Shown piece after piece: positions 37,525 through 49,500 of a DNA stretch of 64,000 nt. This DNA is from Gymnorhina tibicen. Taxonomy: Eukaryota > Chordata > Aves > Passeriformes > Artamidae. Made by a program: the position numbers and the translations under genes. A model generated the notes under the pieces. The model searched no databases. It saw nothing but the letters and a program-made list of their open reading frames with translations, and had not been told where the DNA came from. Within the stretch, counting starts at the first letter, position 1. The number at the start of each line of letters is the position of its first letter. The stretch covers positions 476,485 to 540,484 of the forward strand of contig VXAZ01004602.1 of assembly GCA_013399875.1 (NCBI GenBank), read 5' to 3'.

Positions 37525-38747
37525 CTGAACAGAAAGGAGAGAGGCCATAAAAACAGGATTCTTTATTTGAAAGTATATACAGCTTTTTGGCTGATACACA
37601 GGGGATGCCTACAGCTGACAAGCTCTCATTAACATTTGGCTGGAATTACTGTGAAGGTATCCAAGGAAATGGAAATAATCTCAAAGAAGGAGATAGGTCA
37701 AGAAAAGTGAGAAGAGGAGGAGGGAAAGGATTAGCTTCAATGGAGTTTATCATCTGAGGAATCTTTTGTTCAGCATGTGTGTATCTGTGTGCAGGAGAAG
37801 CACTGAGTTAAAATCTCAGAAGTCATTCTTTTAAAGGTAAGCAGTAGTCCAGGAAGGTAAAAATGATAACTACTTCATGACAATTCCATCTGTCTTTTGT
37901 ACATCTCTTATCAAACTGAAAACTGAAGTATTTCATATTTGAAAAAGGATTTTTGAAGTCATGTAGAAGAATGAACATATAACTTGAAGCCTTTTATTCT
38001 TAACACATAACCCCGAGAAAAAGCTTTCTATTGGTATCTCCACCTTGTGTGAGCAGTTAAACACACAGGTTGTTCCAAGGATTGCACCACTGCTGTTCTA
38101 GTTGCACTGGGGACACCACAAGTTGCTCACTATCACAAAACTAAAATACTGGACTACTTCAGAACCACCCACACAATTTACAGACATGCAGGAAAGCACA
38201 CAGTAAGCAATTACCCATCTTTGGCTGTGGTGGTTTCATTGTCGTAAGTGGTTGAACACCTATTAGACAATATACCACAAAAAGAAAGATACCAAGCAAT
38301 AGCACAGTGCGCAGATGGCATTTCCATCTATATGACCCACATCAGCACTCTTTTAAAAACAGTGCAGCTGAAATGTCAGTCCTGCAGTAAGATGTACTTA
38401 AAATCAGTATTTGATAGAAGAGGTTATTTGCATCCATGAGCACTACTCTATAAAAAATGAAAACAAAGGAAAAATGAGAAAGTAGGGACAAAATACCAGG
38501 CCATTTGAAAACCTAGAGCAGGAAGGTCCTGGGAAAAAGACAGGTTCAGAGAAAGAGGAGCAGGGAACAGTTCGGAAACAACAGCAGTTCTAGTAAAATT
38601 CACAAACCTTTGAGGGCCAAAAGAGATGGGGAGTTAAGTAGAGTCAAAGACTGAGCCAGTAAAAGATTTAAGAAGCCCAGGATAAAGTGTCTTATTATAA
38701 TCAAACTTTGACTCAGAGGCTTCTGATCAGGTGTCTGAAAGCTAAAA

Positions 38748-38772
38748 AACCCAACAACAATAACAACAAAAC
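38748..38772. repeat. (AAC)n short imperfect repeat
   Basis: Imperfect AAC/AAT triplets (CCCAACAACAATAACAACAA) in otherwise unique AT-rich intron. Confidence 0.8.
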
Positions 38773-39392
38773 CTAAAAAACTAGCACAAACCCATAGGTT
38801 TAGATAGAAGAAAATACACTAAATATATTCATACAAAGGGTTTGTGTGAAATACAAAAGAAAATAAAGTATGGCAGCACTATCAATGAGAAGATCATACA
38901 TTTGTCAACAGAATCATTTTTCAGACACAGCCTGAACCTTGGAGGTTTAAATGAAAGATCTGCTCTGCTAACAATATTATAATGAGTACAGTCATCAACT
39001 CTTCCTAATACTTAGACTGCCTCTTAAAGGCTTTGTGGTTTCTAAACCAAACATCAATTGGGATGTCATTAAAAGAGCAAGATTAAAGTTTATGAGAATG
39101 AAACTCAATATAAGAACACTGAAAAAATGGTGAAAATACATGTACCCTGCAGACTCTCTTCTTAACTTCAAGATTTTAAAAAAGCACAAAGGATCTCAAG
39201 TCACATTTTCTGCCCTTAAGCAGAATTTATTTGGCACTTGTGCTTCTTTTTTTTTTTTTAATCAGTCATTTCTTCTTTGTTTGATTAGCTGCCAAGAAGT
39301 TTCAACCCTCAGCTTTAAAACAGTTGTCTGGACTAGAACAGGCAAATAAAAAAACCCCTCTGAATTCATTAGGATAACATCTGAATAACACT

Positions 39393-39424
39393 AAAACAAA
39401 ACAAAAAAAAAAAAACAACAAACC
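39393..39424. repeat. A-rich (AAAAC) low-complexity tract
   Basis: AAAACAAAACA13 followed by CAACAAACC. It is adjacent to nothing identifiable. A T13 run lies at 39247-39259. Confidence 0.88.
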
Positions 39425-39998
39425 CCACACTCTTCAATGCAGTTACAAGTAAAATAATAAGTTTTGGGGGAAAGAATGAATGCAACACTACCAGCCATAT
39501 CTCAACAATACTCACTCCTTGCTTGCACTCTGATCACCCTATTTCAAAGTTCATCAAGAAAATAAGTAGAAACAAATGGCTTTAATAATAAACTCCTGAT
39601 CTATTTTCCTTTATAATGGGCAGACACTAAATGGTACCACAGAGGACTAGCCGATGGCCTAAGAGGAAAAAAAAGACTGGAATAGTTTGGGGAAATAGCA
39701 AGACAGGATCATGGTACTCAAGAACACCAACACAAAGCAAGCTAACTATGCTTTTAGCCTGAAAGAAATGCAACATTATTTAAAAGTGAGCATTCAAAAC
39801 AGTACATAATGGGCCAGTAAAGCTCATAATTAGAGTTCAAAGCTTAGAGATCAAATGCAGTTAAATATTTCTAGGAATAGGAAGACTAAGTTTTTGTACT
39901 TAAGCACAAATAAAACATGTATGTTTCAAGACATCAGCCATCCAATATCTGTTATATAAATAAGTTCATTAGGGTCTCAGTAGGTACTCAATATAGGT

Positions 39999-42405
39999 TA
40001 TAGAATCATAGGATGGTTTGCATTGAAAAGGACCTTAAACATCATCTAGCTTCCACCCCTCTGCCATGGGCAGGGACACCTTCCACTGCACGAGGCTGCC
40101 CAAAGCCTCATCCAACCTGGCCTTGAACACTTCCAGGGATAACATCCAGAAGTTCTCTGGGCAATCTGTCCCACTGCCTCACCACCTTCACTGTAAAGAA
40201 CTCCTTCCTAATATCCAATCGAAACTTACTCTCAGTTTAAAGGCATTCTCCCTTCTCCTATCACTACAGGACCTTGTAGAAAGTCCCTCTCCAGGTATCT
40301 TACACCCCGTTTAGATACTGGAAAGTGCAATAAGGTCTCCCTGCAGCACTCTCTTCCCCAGCCTGAACAACCCCACTTTGTAGCCTGTCTATGAAGGAGA
40401 GGTGCTCCAGCCCTCTGAGCATCTTTGTGGCCCTTCTTTGGACTCTCTCCAACACATCCAGGTCCTTCTTTTGCTGGGGGGCCCAGAGCTGGACACAGAA
40501 CTCCAGGTGGGGTCTCACAGCAGCAGAGCCTGTCAGGGTCCCTCTGGATGGCATTCCTTCCCTCCACATGACACAGCTGGGTGTCATCAGCAAACTTGAT
40601 CAGGGTGCACGCAATCCCAAGGTCCATGCCACTGACAAAGATGTTGAACAGTGCTGGTCCCATTACTGGTATCTGAGGAACACCACTCATCGCTGGTCTC
40701 AACTTGGGCACTGAACCATTGACTGCAGCTCTTTGAGCAAGACCACCCAGCCAATTCCTTATCCACTAAGTGGCCTGTCCATCAAATCCATGTCTCTCCA
40801 GTTTAGAGAATAGGATGTTGTACGTGACTTTGCTGAATGCTTTGCACAAGTATAGGTAGATGACGCCAGCTGCTCTTCCCTCACCCACCAACACTGGAAT
40901 CCCATCGCAGAAGGCTACCAAATTTGTCAGGCACCATTTGCCCCTAGTGAAGCCACATCAGATGTCATCCCCTAGTGAAGCCACATCAGCTGTCATCAAT
41001 GCCCTCCTGATTTTCCATGTGCCTCCGCATAATTTCCAGGAGGATCTGCTCCATGATCTTGCTGGGCACCAAGGTAAGACTGACTGGTATGTAGTTCCCC
41101 GCGTTATGTTTCCCCTTTTTCAAACAGTGAAACAGCTTCTCAGATACAATGGATAGTGGTTTAGCAACTTCATCACCAGTTCCATCAGGACTCATGGATG
41201 TATCTCATCAGGTCCCATGGATTTGTGCACCTTCCGGTTCTTTAGATGGTGTCAAACCTGATCTCCTACGACAGGCAGTTCTTTATTCTCTCTGTACCTG
41301 CCTTTGCCTTCTGCACCTTGAGTGGTATGGCTGGAGCACTTGCCATTTAAGACCAAGGTAAAAAAGTCATTGAGTACCTCACTGTTTTCCATATCTTGGG
41401 TCTCCAGGTCTCCTGCTTCCTTCCATAGAAGGCCAACATTTTCCCTAATCTTCCCTTAATCACTGATGTACCTCCTGAATGTCCTTGACATTCCCAGATT
41501 TAATTCTGCCAGGGCTTTAGCTTTCCTAACCCAATTCCTGGCTGCTCGGACAATTTCCTTGTATTCCTCCCAGGCTACCCATCCTTGCTTCCACCTTCTG
41601 TATGCTTCTATTTTGAGTTTGAATTTGTTCAGATGCTCCTTGTTCATCCATGAAGACCTCCTGGTGTTTTTGCCTGATGTCCTTTTTTTGGGGATGCATC
41701 GCTCCTGAGCTTGAAGAAGGTGAACCTTGAATATTAACCACCTTTTCTGGGCCCCTCTTTCCTTCAAGGCTTCATTCCATGGTAGTCTACTAAGCAGGTC
41801 CTTGAAGGGGCCAAAGTCTGATCTCCTGAAGTCTAGGGCAGAAAGCTTGCTGTGCATACCCCTGGCTTCCCTGAGGTACTTGAACATCACCAATTCCTGG
41901 CCACTGCAGCCAAGGCTGCCCTTGAGCTTCACATTCCCCACCAGCCCCTTCTTGTTGGCGAGAACAAAATTCATCATAGCACTTCTCCTCAATGGCTCCA
42001 CTACCACTTGGAGAAAGAAGTTATCATCAACACATTCCAGAAACCTCCTGGAGAGCTTCTACCCTGCTGTATTGTCCCTCCAACAGCTAATGGGATGGTT
42101 GGATTCCCCCTTGAGGACCAGGGATTGTGAATGTGAGGCTTTTCCTGTCTGTCTATAGAGGGTCTCCCTACTTGCTCTCCCTGCTTAGGCAGCCTGTAGT
42201 GGACCCCCACTACAATGTCCTCCCTTTAATCCTGACCCACAAACTCTGCATTGTGTCCTCACCCACCCCTAGCAAGAGCTCCATGCACTCCAACCAGTCA
42301 TTGACTGGAGTGCAACACCCCCTCCTTGCGTCCCCTGCCTGTCCTTCATAAGGAGCTTGTATCCATCCATTCTAGTCATAGGACCCATCCCACCATGTCT
42401 CGTGC
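39999..42405 (-). repeat. CR1 LINE, 2.4 kb copy with endonuclease and reverse-transcriptase remnants
   Basis: This is the longest repeat here. From 5' (high coordinates) it keeps the endonuclease middle (DGYKLLMKDRQGTQGGGVAL near 42310-42370). Next comes a 183-codon open stretch at 41456-42007 matching the EN-RT linker ([26 protein letters not shown]). RT palm pieces follow (DEVAKPLSI, KIMEQILLE near 40990-41170; SGVPQ and LFNIFV near 40630-40690), then the catalytic FADD at 40583-40594, the RT tail (VRPHLEFCVQLWAPQ near 40480-40520), and the terminus at 39999. Stops, frameshifts and at least two internal deletions leave it non-functional. It is 5'-truncated within the endonuclease and lies sense to FHOD3. 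Confidence 0.95.
40941..40996. repeat. 28 bp tandem duplication inside CR1
   Basis: CCCCTAGTGAAGCCACATCA plus eight more bases at 40941-40968 is repeated at 40969-40996 with one mismatch (GATGTCAT versus GCTGTCAT). It falls within the RT region of the 2.4 kb CR1 copy. Since 28 is not a multiple of three, it also shifts the frame. Confidence 0.95.
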
Positions 42406-44409
42406 AAGTGGCCAGCTGCTGGCAGGTCTTGGCACTTCCCTGGGATTTCCCCATCTCAGGAAACGCCCCTCTGTATGCTGTGATTCCCCACTCTGCTGTG
42501 GAACGTGCCTGCCTCACTTCAGTAATCCCTCTGAACCACCTGGCATTAGCTACTCTAGATCAATGACATTAGTTATCACTTTCTTCTATGCACAAAAGAA
42601 ATACCAAGTACCTGTACTTTTCTATAAGCATAAAAGTTCCTATAAACCAACCCACTTGAGGCCCTTGTTTTCAGTGCTTGCTGCCAATATTTAAAAAAAA
42701 AACAAATCTGAATGACCAAAATAAAGCCTAAAGAGTAGTTCTCATAGGCAATATGGGTCAAACCCACTAAGACTGCACATGGCTTTCTGCAGTACTTGAC
42801 CGGACTTACAGAAGTCTATCTAATTGATTAGAAGTGGATTTGCCTGCAAAAAAAGATACTGGAAATGGTCACAGACACCTACAGACCTACGTATGCACAT
42901 GGCACCTTTAAGTAACTACATACCAGCATCAGCCAAACCGGAACTTGTCAGCTTCAGAGCAAAGTCTCATGTGTGTACTCCAGCCCCCGGCCAGCAGTTG
43001 CAACTTGTAACATAGATCATTGTGACAATCTACCTCACAACAAATGGTTGTGTTTCCTTGCAATGCAGCTGGACATCAAGCTGTCAAAACAGCCCACGAC
43101 CAGCTGTTTGGAAGTGCCTGACGCACACTTGCCACCAAACCCATGTATCCTGGAAGAACTCTCCTTTAGATAGCTGAGAATTAGTGAGGAAGGGGAAGAT
43201 GCTATTTTGAAGATTGTCAAAATTATTTTAGAGAAGCCCAGGGCTATTGTGCGGATCTGGTCCTGAGGGGTGTGCTCGTACAAGCTGGCCTAGACTACAC
43301 AAAGCTCTCCATTCCCAAATTAATTAATGTAACATTTTATACCACAGATAAGCCTTCATACCCACATGGTTGAGTTCAGATGCTCCTTGCAGCTGCCTGT
43401 AACAAAGTAACTTGGAATACCCTGTTAGGTACAGAATATGCCTTGAGGCTATATGGATTATCTGGTTTAATATTTCCCGGAAGATGCAAGAACGCCATCC
43501 TTGCACCTTACAAAACTAGGGACTTCCCAACTTTGTGATGCAGAACTTCTCTTAAAAAAAAAGAAAAAAAATCCTCACTAAGCACACTGATTACACTGAT
43601 TTATGGTTTTGAGTTAAATGAGAATGTGGATGTGGTTTATGAAGGGAACACGGCTGCATGTAGACACCTTTAATACTAAAAGTTGAAAAGAGTTTTAATG
43701 TTTTCACATGGAGAAACATGCCCAATACTTGAAGTTTGAAACAAAGCTAGGAGCAAATTTAAAACAGTGGGAAGAATCACACTTCCCACAGCAGAGGCAA
43801 CCCTAAGGTGGTTAACCCACAGTCACACAGCAAGCTTCTGGCACATTCAGAAAGAACAAATGTTCTCCAAAGCCTTAGATCAAGGCATTCATCATAAGCT
43901 CATCCCCTCTTTCCAAACATGGCCTTTTGGTACTTGTTTTGAGATGCAAAAGTCTGAAAACAAAAGTATATGCTTTCTTCTGACACAGGAATTAATTATA
44001 TACTACCTTACATTAAAAAAAGCATCATGTTAACTAGTAATGATGAATAAAATAGGTTTCCCTTCCCTAAAGCCTCTTTAACCTCATTATAAAGTATCTG
44101 GCTCAAATAAAATGGAAAACTATCCCCTCTGATAAAAACAGCATTCATTTTGAACAACTAGTATGAAGATATACCTATCTCTCACTTTATATATTCCCTC
44201 TATAATCACCATACTCTTCACTGACTTAAAAAAAAACAGTAGCACACCCATAAAACACAAAAACAAGTAAACAACACATTCAAGGAAAAAAACCCAGCCA
44301 TTAGTCTCTCTCTTTAGAATCGATTTTACTATGAATTACTACAAGAACTAATTCATTTTCAGTGTGAGCTTAACCGCTATTATACCACAATAACATAACA
44401 GAGCCTTAC

Positions 44410-44430
44410 CTTAGAGCTGTTGCTATTCAT
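44410..44430 (-). other. Candidate alternative first coding exon of FHOD3 (seven codons)
   Basis: On the minus strand an ATG with a purine at -3 (GGAAGGATGA) opens seven codons, MNSNSSK, running straight into a strong donor (CTAAG|GTAAGG). The open frame reaches the donor in phase 0, which is what the exon at 26821-26927 and the microexon candidate at 37501-37524 require. The bases above 44430 (CCTGTAGTGAATGG on the minus strand) could be 5' untranslated sequence or, less likely, the end of an acceptor. No CpG island or clear core promoter is visible. An upstream out-of-frame ATG ending at TGA lies just before the candidate start. Confidence 0.22.
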
Positions 44431-44862
44431 CCTTCCAGTTCCATTCACTACAGGCAAATGTCTCACATAGCTCACAGTCTCTAGTGGGAGCTAGCTACAA
44501 TCAAAAACTCTGAAATACGAAGCACAAGGCTCTGTTTTATTCATGGTGCTTTTGTTTGCCAGTTAATTTGAAAGCAATTTTTACAGTGGGAAGAGTAGAG
44601 TGGCTTGGTTAAGCTGCCCTCTTAGACTACACAGCAAAAGGACAGAGGCATAACCCCTATATAACTAAAAAAATTAACATATAAACAACTGCAGTTTGTA
44701 AAGCATCAAAGCCTTTGGTGCCATTCTACACTCACAATGTATACACCAGTGTAACTTTATCAGCTCTGCAGGGATGATGTCATCTTCTCCAAGAACTTCT
44801 AAGTGAAATAAGAAACTGGTTCTTTCAACAAGCAAGAAGGCCCAATGCTTTTGTTTGGCTTT

Positions 44863-45910
44863 CACAGAATCATAAAATCATTTAGGTTGGAAAAGACCTT
44901 TAAGATAATCAAGCCTAACCATTAACTGTAGCACTGCCAAGTGAAGCCCTAAACCATGTCCCCAAGTGCCACATTTACATGTCTTTTAAATACCTCCAGG
45001 AATCATGACTCTACCACTTCCCTTGGCAGCCTGTTCCAGTACCTGACCACCCTTTCCATAAAGAAATTTTTCCTAATATCCAATCTAAACCTCCCTGATG
45101 CAACTTGTGGCCATTTCCTCTTGTCCTGTTAACCTTGGAGAAGAGACTGATTCCCACCTCACACTACAGCCTCCTTTCAGGCAGTTGTAGAGGGTGATAA
45201 GGTCTCCCCTGAGCCTCCTTTTCTCCAGACTAAACAACCCTAGCTCCCCCAGCTGCTCACTGTAAGACTTGTGCTCCAGACCCTTCACCAGCTCCGTTGC
45301 CCTTCTCTGGACACGCACCAGCACCTCAATGACTTTATTGCAGTGAGGGGCCCAGAAGTGAACAAAGAACTCAAGGTGTGGTTTCACCAGAGCCAAGTAC
45401 AGGGGGACAATCAGTGTCCTGGCCACACTATTCCTGATACAAGCCAGGTGCCATTGGCATTCTTGGCCACCTGGGCACACACAGTGGCTCATGTTCAGCT
45501 GCTGTCAACCAGCACCCACAGCTCCTTTTCCACTGGACACTTTTCCAGCCACTCTGTCCCCAGCCTTTAGTGCTGCCTGGGATTGTTGTGACTCAGGGGC
45601 AGGACCCAGCACTTGGCCTTGTTGAACCTCATGCAGTTGGCCTTGGCCCCTCGATTCAGACTGTCCAGATCCCTCTACAGAGCCTTCCTACCCTCCAGCA
45701 GATCAACACTCCTGCCCAACTTAGTGCTGTCTTCAGACTTACTTAGGATATACTCAACCACTCATCCAGATCATCAATAAAGAGATTAAGCAGGACTGGC
45801 CCAAATAATGAGCCCCAAGGAACTCCACTTGTAACTGGCCACCTACTGGATTGTAATTCCATTCACCATCACTCTCTGGACTCGACCACCCAGAGAGTTC
45901 ACCCATTATT
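44863..45910 (-). repeat. CR1 LINE, RT half with mutated active site
   Basis: About 1.05 kb on the minus strand from the RT palm to the terminus. Recognisable parts are a [17 protein letters not shown] stretch near 45770-45815, and SEDSTKLG where FADDTKLG is expected (catalytic triplet region at 45726-45737). A 135-codon frame at 45085-45492 reads [51 protein letters not shown]. The 3' end at 44863 is the usual CAC-AGAATCAT motif. Stops and the loss of the aspartate pair show it is dead. The 5' boundary is approximate. Confidence 0.93.
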
Positions 45911-46510
45911 TTTTCAGTGCACACACTGTCCCCTCTTGAAACACTAGTCCTTCTCTATTTATAAGGGGCAAAACAAGGACTGACTATTGGGGATGCATTC
46001 AAAAGGCAGTCCGTGAAAGAGGACACAGTTTTGAAATTCTCCACAGGTGCTTTGCTGTTGTAGTTGGTTGGTGCATGGCCATGAAAACCCTGGGCACCCA
46101 GGGGCATTCCTGTGGCCATGGATACTCACTCTTCTCCTGTCTGAAGTGCCTCTGGATGACCTTTCACTTCCAGAGCAAAAAATAAATTAAAGGCATGAAG
46201 CAACATTTAAGCATTCAAGCCCATCCTGGCAGTGGTCCAAAGGAAAAAAACCCAAACAAAACACAAGCCAACAAACAAAGATCCACAGATTGGAAAACTG
46301 CTGACAACCTAAGTAGCAGGAAGTTTTTGATGATCCAAAAGCCATTGTGAAGCCCAATTTAAAAGAAAACAACAGCTATGGTTGCTCAGCTTGGCCAGGC
46401 AAGGAATAGCTGACTCAATCATCCTAAAACAGGAGAGGAATGAACCTTTTTATCATGCATGAAGAAGGTTCAAAGTAAGAAATTAAAAATATAGTTTTCT
46501 GCTCCATAAG

Positions 46511-46531
46511 AAAACAAAACAAAACAAAACA
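46511..46531. repeat. (AAAAC)4 short tandem repeat
   Basis: Four units of AAAAC, continuing into an A/C-rich tail to about 46560 (CCAAAAAAAAACCCAACC). Confidence 0.93.
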
Positions 46532-49500
46532 AGCCAAAAAAAAACCCAACCAAAAAAAATCAGAAAACATTTTCACGAAGTGTCAGCTCAGTGCAAAAAG
46601 CAATTGTGCATGCAAGACCTTCCTACTCTTCCTTTATTTTGAAAATGATATTTTAATTTCTGCAGCAGAGACATTCCAGGTTGTGCTTTTTGTGTCCTTT
46701 TTTTCTGAAGCATTTCATTGCTCTTCGCTGGTGGAGCAAACATCCTGCTAGTTATTATGTTTAAATACATGCTTCAAACAGTTTTCAGGTTATTTGGTTT
46801 CAGACAGAGAAATAGGCCCCAGATGTTTCACTGAGAAGGTTTTCCACCAGGAAATTCATGGCCCTTCCAGATGTCTCAGATATCTAATAGTCCAAACTTA
46901 TTTTTTCTTCATGACAGGCATGAATATGTTCTTTCCAACAAGTTGCTTATGAGATTATTACAAATGTATCCATAGGCTATAGGTGTAGACTGCACCAGAT
47001 GGATTTGGGATTATTTGAAAGAGTGAGCAGCAATTAAATCTTCCTAGTCCTTGCCTCTTAGAAATGTTTTGCACATCTGTATCCTTGTTTGGCATACTAC
47101 AGCAAGCAAAATTTGGCAGAAAAAATCTAATTAAAAATACATCATCTCTACTTTTAATTACATGAAGTAGGTCAAAATGAGGGCTGGTTTTCATTTCTGT
47201 AAACTTCGGACAGTCTTGTAGCTTTAATGATGTGTAGACCTATCTTTTAGGTAGTAAGATGCAGAACCCTTGATGATCATGTTATTTCAGTAGCCAAAAT
47301 TCATGTCTCTCTCTGCTTTTCCTTATTGATAGGTAACTTTTGGGTGTCTTGCAGGCAGTAACTGCTGCCATTTCTCCCCACCTTTGCTAACATTGTCTCT
47401 GTACCCCAGTTATCAGCCACCTTCCCTCTCAAATTGTTTGTCATGTTAACATCATCCAGTTACACTATCAGAGAGTGCTCCGACATTCAGGTTTCAGAGT
47501 TCCCACTTCTATTTCAGACCTGAGGAAAGGCTCACCATCTAAGAAAAAAACCCTACTTCTCTTTGCAGCTTTGTCTTTTTTTCCTGAGCCATTGGCACAA
47601 GAATTCTAAACAAGCAATGCTGGGAAGAAAAATTAACACCGCATGCTTTTTTTAAACAGGAAATATGTCAGCTGTCGTCTTGGGAAGCACTATACAAGAC
47701 CGGGTTTGCAGGTTTATTTAATGTACTTTTGTTGGATTTTTCTGGCAGCAGCACCTCCTACTCCTCATAGATACACAGGCACAATTCCCAAAGAAGATAC
47801 TGGGACTCTACATGGCCACCTGTAGGAAGACACAGATTTTGTACACAGATTTCTTAGACGGCCACAAAAATATATTGAGAAATATCAAGCCGGAAGAGGT
47901 GAAGGTTCTGATTTTTAGGGAGCAAACAGAAAAGTGTTCTCCTCAGTGAAACAGGAGTCGGGTCTCTATCATACTCATGGTTATACACCAACTTCTCATT
48001 CACACCATAAGCACAGCTCTTCCATAAATCTCCACGGAATCATCTTCAATACCTCTTGAATCTCAGAGCAAAGCAGAAAGATCTGCCAACACAGTTTACA
48101 AGGATTTGCTTAGAGTATCTTCAGAGCTAGAGCTCTGAAGGCAGTCTTGTCTCAATTAGCTGTTTTTCCTGAACACACAGAGAGAAGATAATATTTAACT
48201 GATTTATATTTTTTATAAGACCAAATGTACAAAGTTGTGTCTTGAGCTGCACTAACAAAAATTTTTAAATCTTGATTTTACGTTCATTGGCGCACAAAAC
48301 ATTTCTAGTAAGAGCATTAAATCTATGAGATTTCTCTTTTTCTCTCTCCTTTTCCAATCAGACATAGTGTTTATGATATGAAATTGCATTATGTTTATAA
48401 CAAGAAATTGCACTGAAGAGTAACTGGATGAGTAACTGCAAGCCCTATGAACCAACAGAAAAGTTAATAAACACAATTCATTTGTCCTGACTGCCCTTCC
48501 AGAACCATATGAAAATATTGATTACTAGTGAATAAACAGTCCTTCTTTAGAAACCACTTATTAAATAATCAGGGTGGGGGATTGTAAACAGCCTCGGGTA
48601 TAGATCTGCGGTCAATTTCTACTATACTTTGCAATTATTACGTAAGTGGTAACTTTGTCCTTACGCTGGAGGGGAACCACAACTCAGTACATCACTGAAA
48701 ACAAAAGCCAAGAATGCTGCAAATACATGATAGACAGAAATCCTGCAAGTGAAGCTTTGCAATTTAAGCTTATGTCGGATCTCTCAACCCCAGTATTAGG
48801 CTCCCTTCATTAGCTTTGACAAACAGTGGATTAAAGATTTCAGCTGATGGGCATGTGCAGTAACTTTTTCATCAGTACTTTTTCAGTACTGAGATGGTCC
48901 AAAATGCAGAAGTACCTGTATATCTTAATGGCCTTGTGAGCTGTGGGGGTAGTAGGGTTCTCTGCTAAGCAAAGGCAACCATTCAAGCATGGGTGACAGA
49001 AACAGCTCTCAGTCACAAGGCCTAGTGAGACACCAAACCAGAAAACTTGATTTCATAAAACAACAAGGCTTACACAGCACAGAGGGTCCCATTGCAGAAA
49101 TGCATTTAAGAGAACCTCAGTACATAAATGCATAACATGCCAAAGGCTAACCCGGTATCCATGCTACCCTCCCACTACAGCCTTGGTTGGAATTCAGCTT
49201 CAGGTGACACAAGTCAACTTGAGAACAGTGGTACATTTCACATAAAACATTCAAGAGATTCCTCTCCCTGGTCATAGACCTTTTTGGTATAGTATGATCA
49301 TCTTTCAAAGAGTGTAATCAAGTCATTCAGCAATTTCCACTCCAGAAAGATCAGCCCTGATTGCTAAACAATGGTGTCATGATGACAAGCTGACCCTGCT
49401 TTGGCCTGAATAGACATAGTGGTTGCTGAAACCTCAACAGGATGTGAAGAGAAAGGAATCTATGTTCATTACTAGCTATGGTTGATTTTCTGCTGGGAGG

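Noticed and set aside
41727..42158. 143-codon plus-strand ORF and other plus-strand ORFs at 40-42.5 kb
   Set aside because: They are antisense shadows of the minus-strand CR1 coding remnants.
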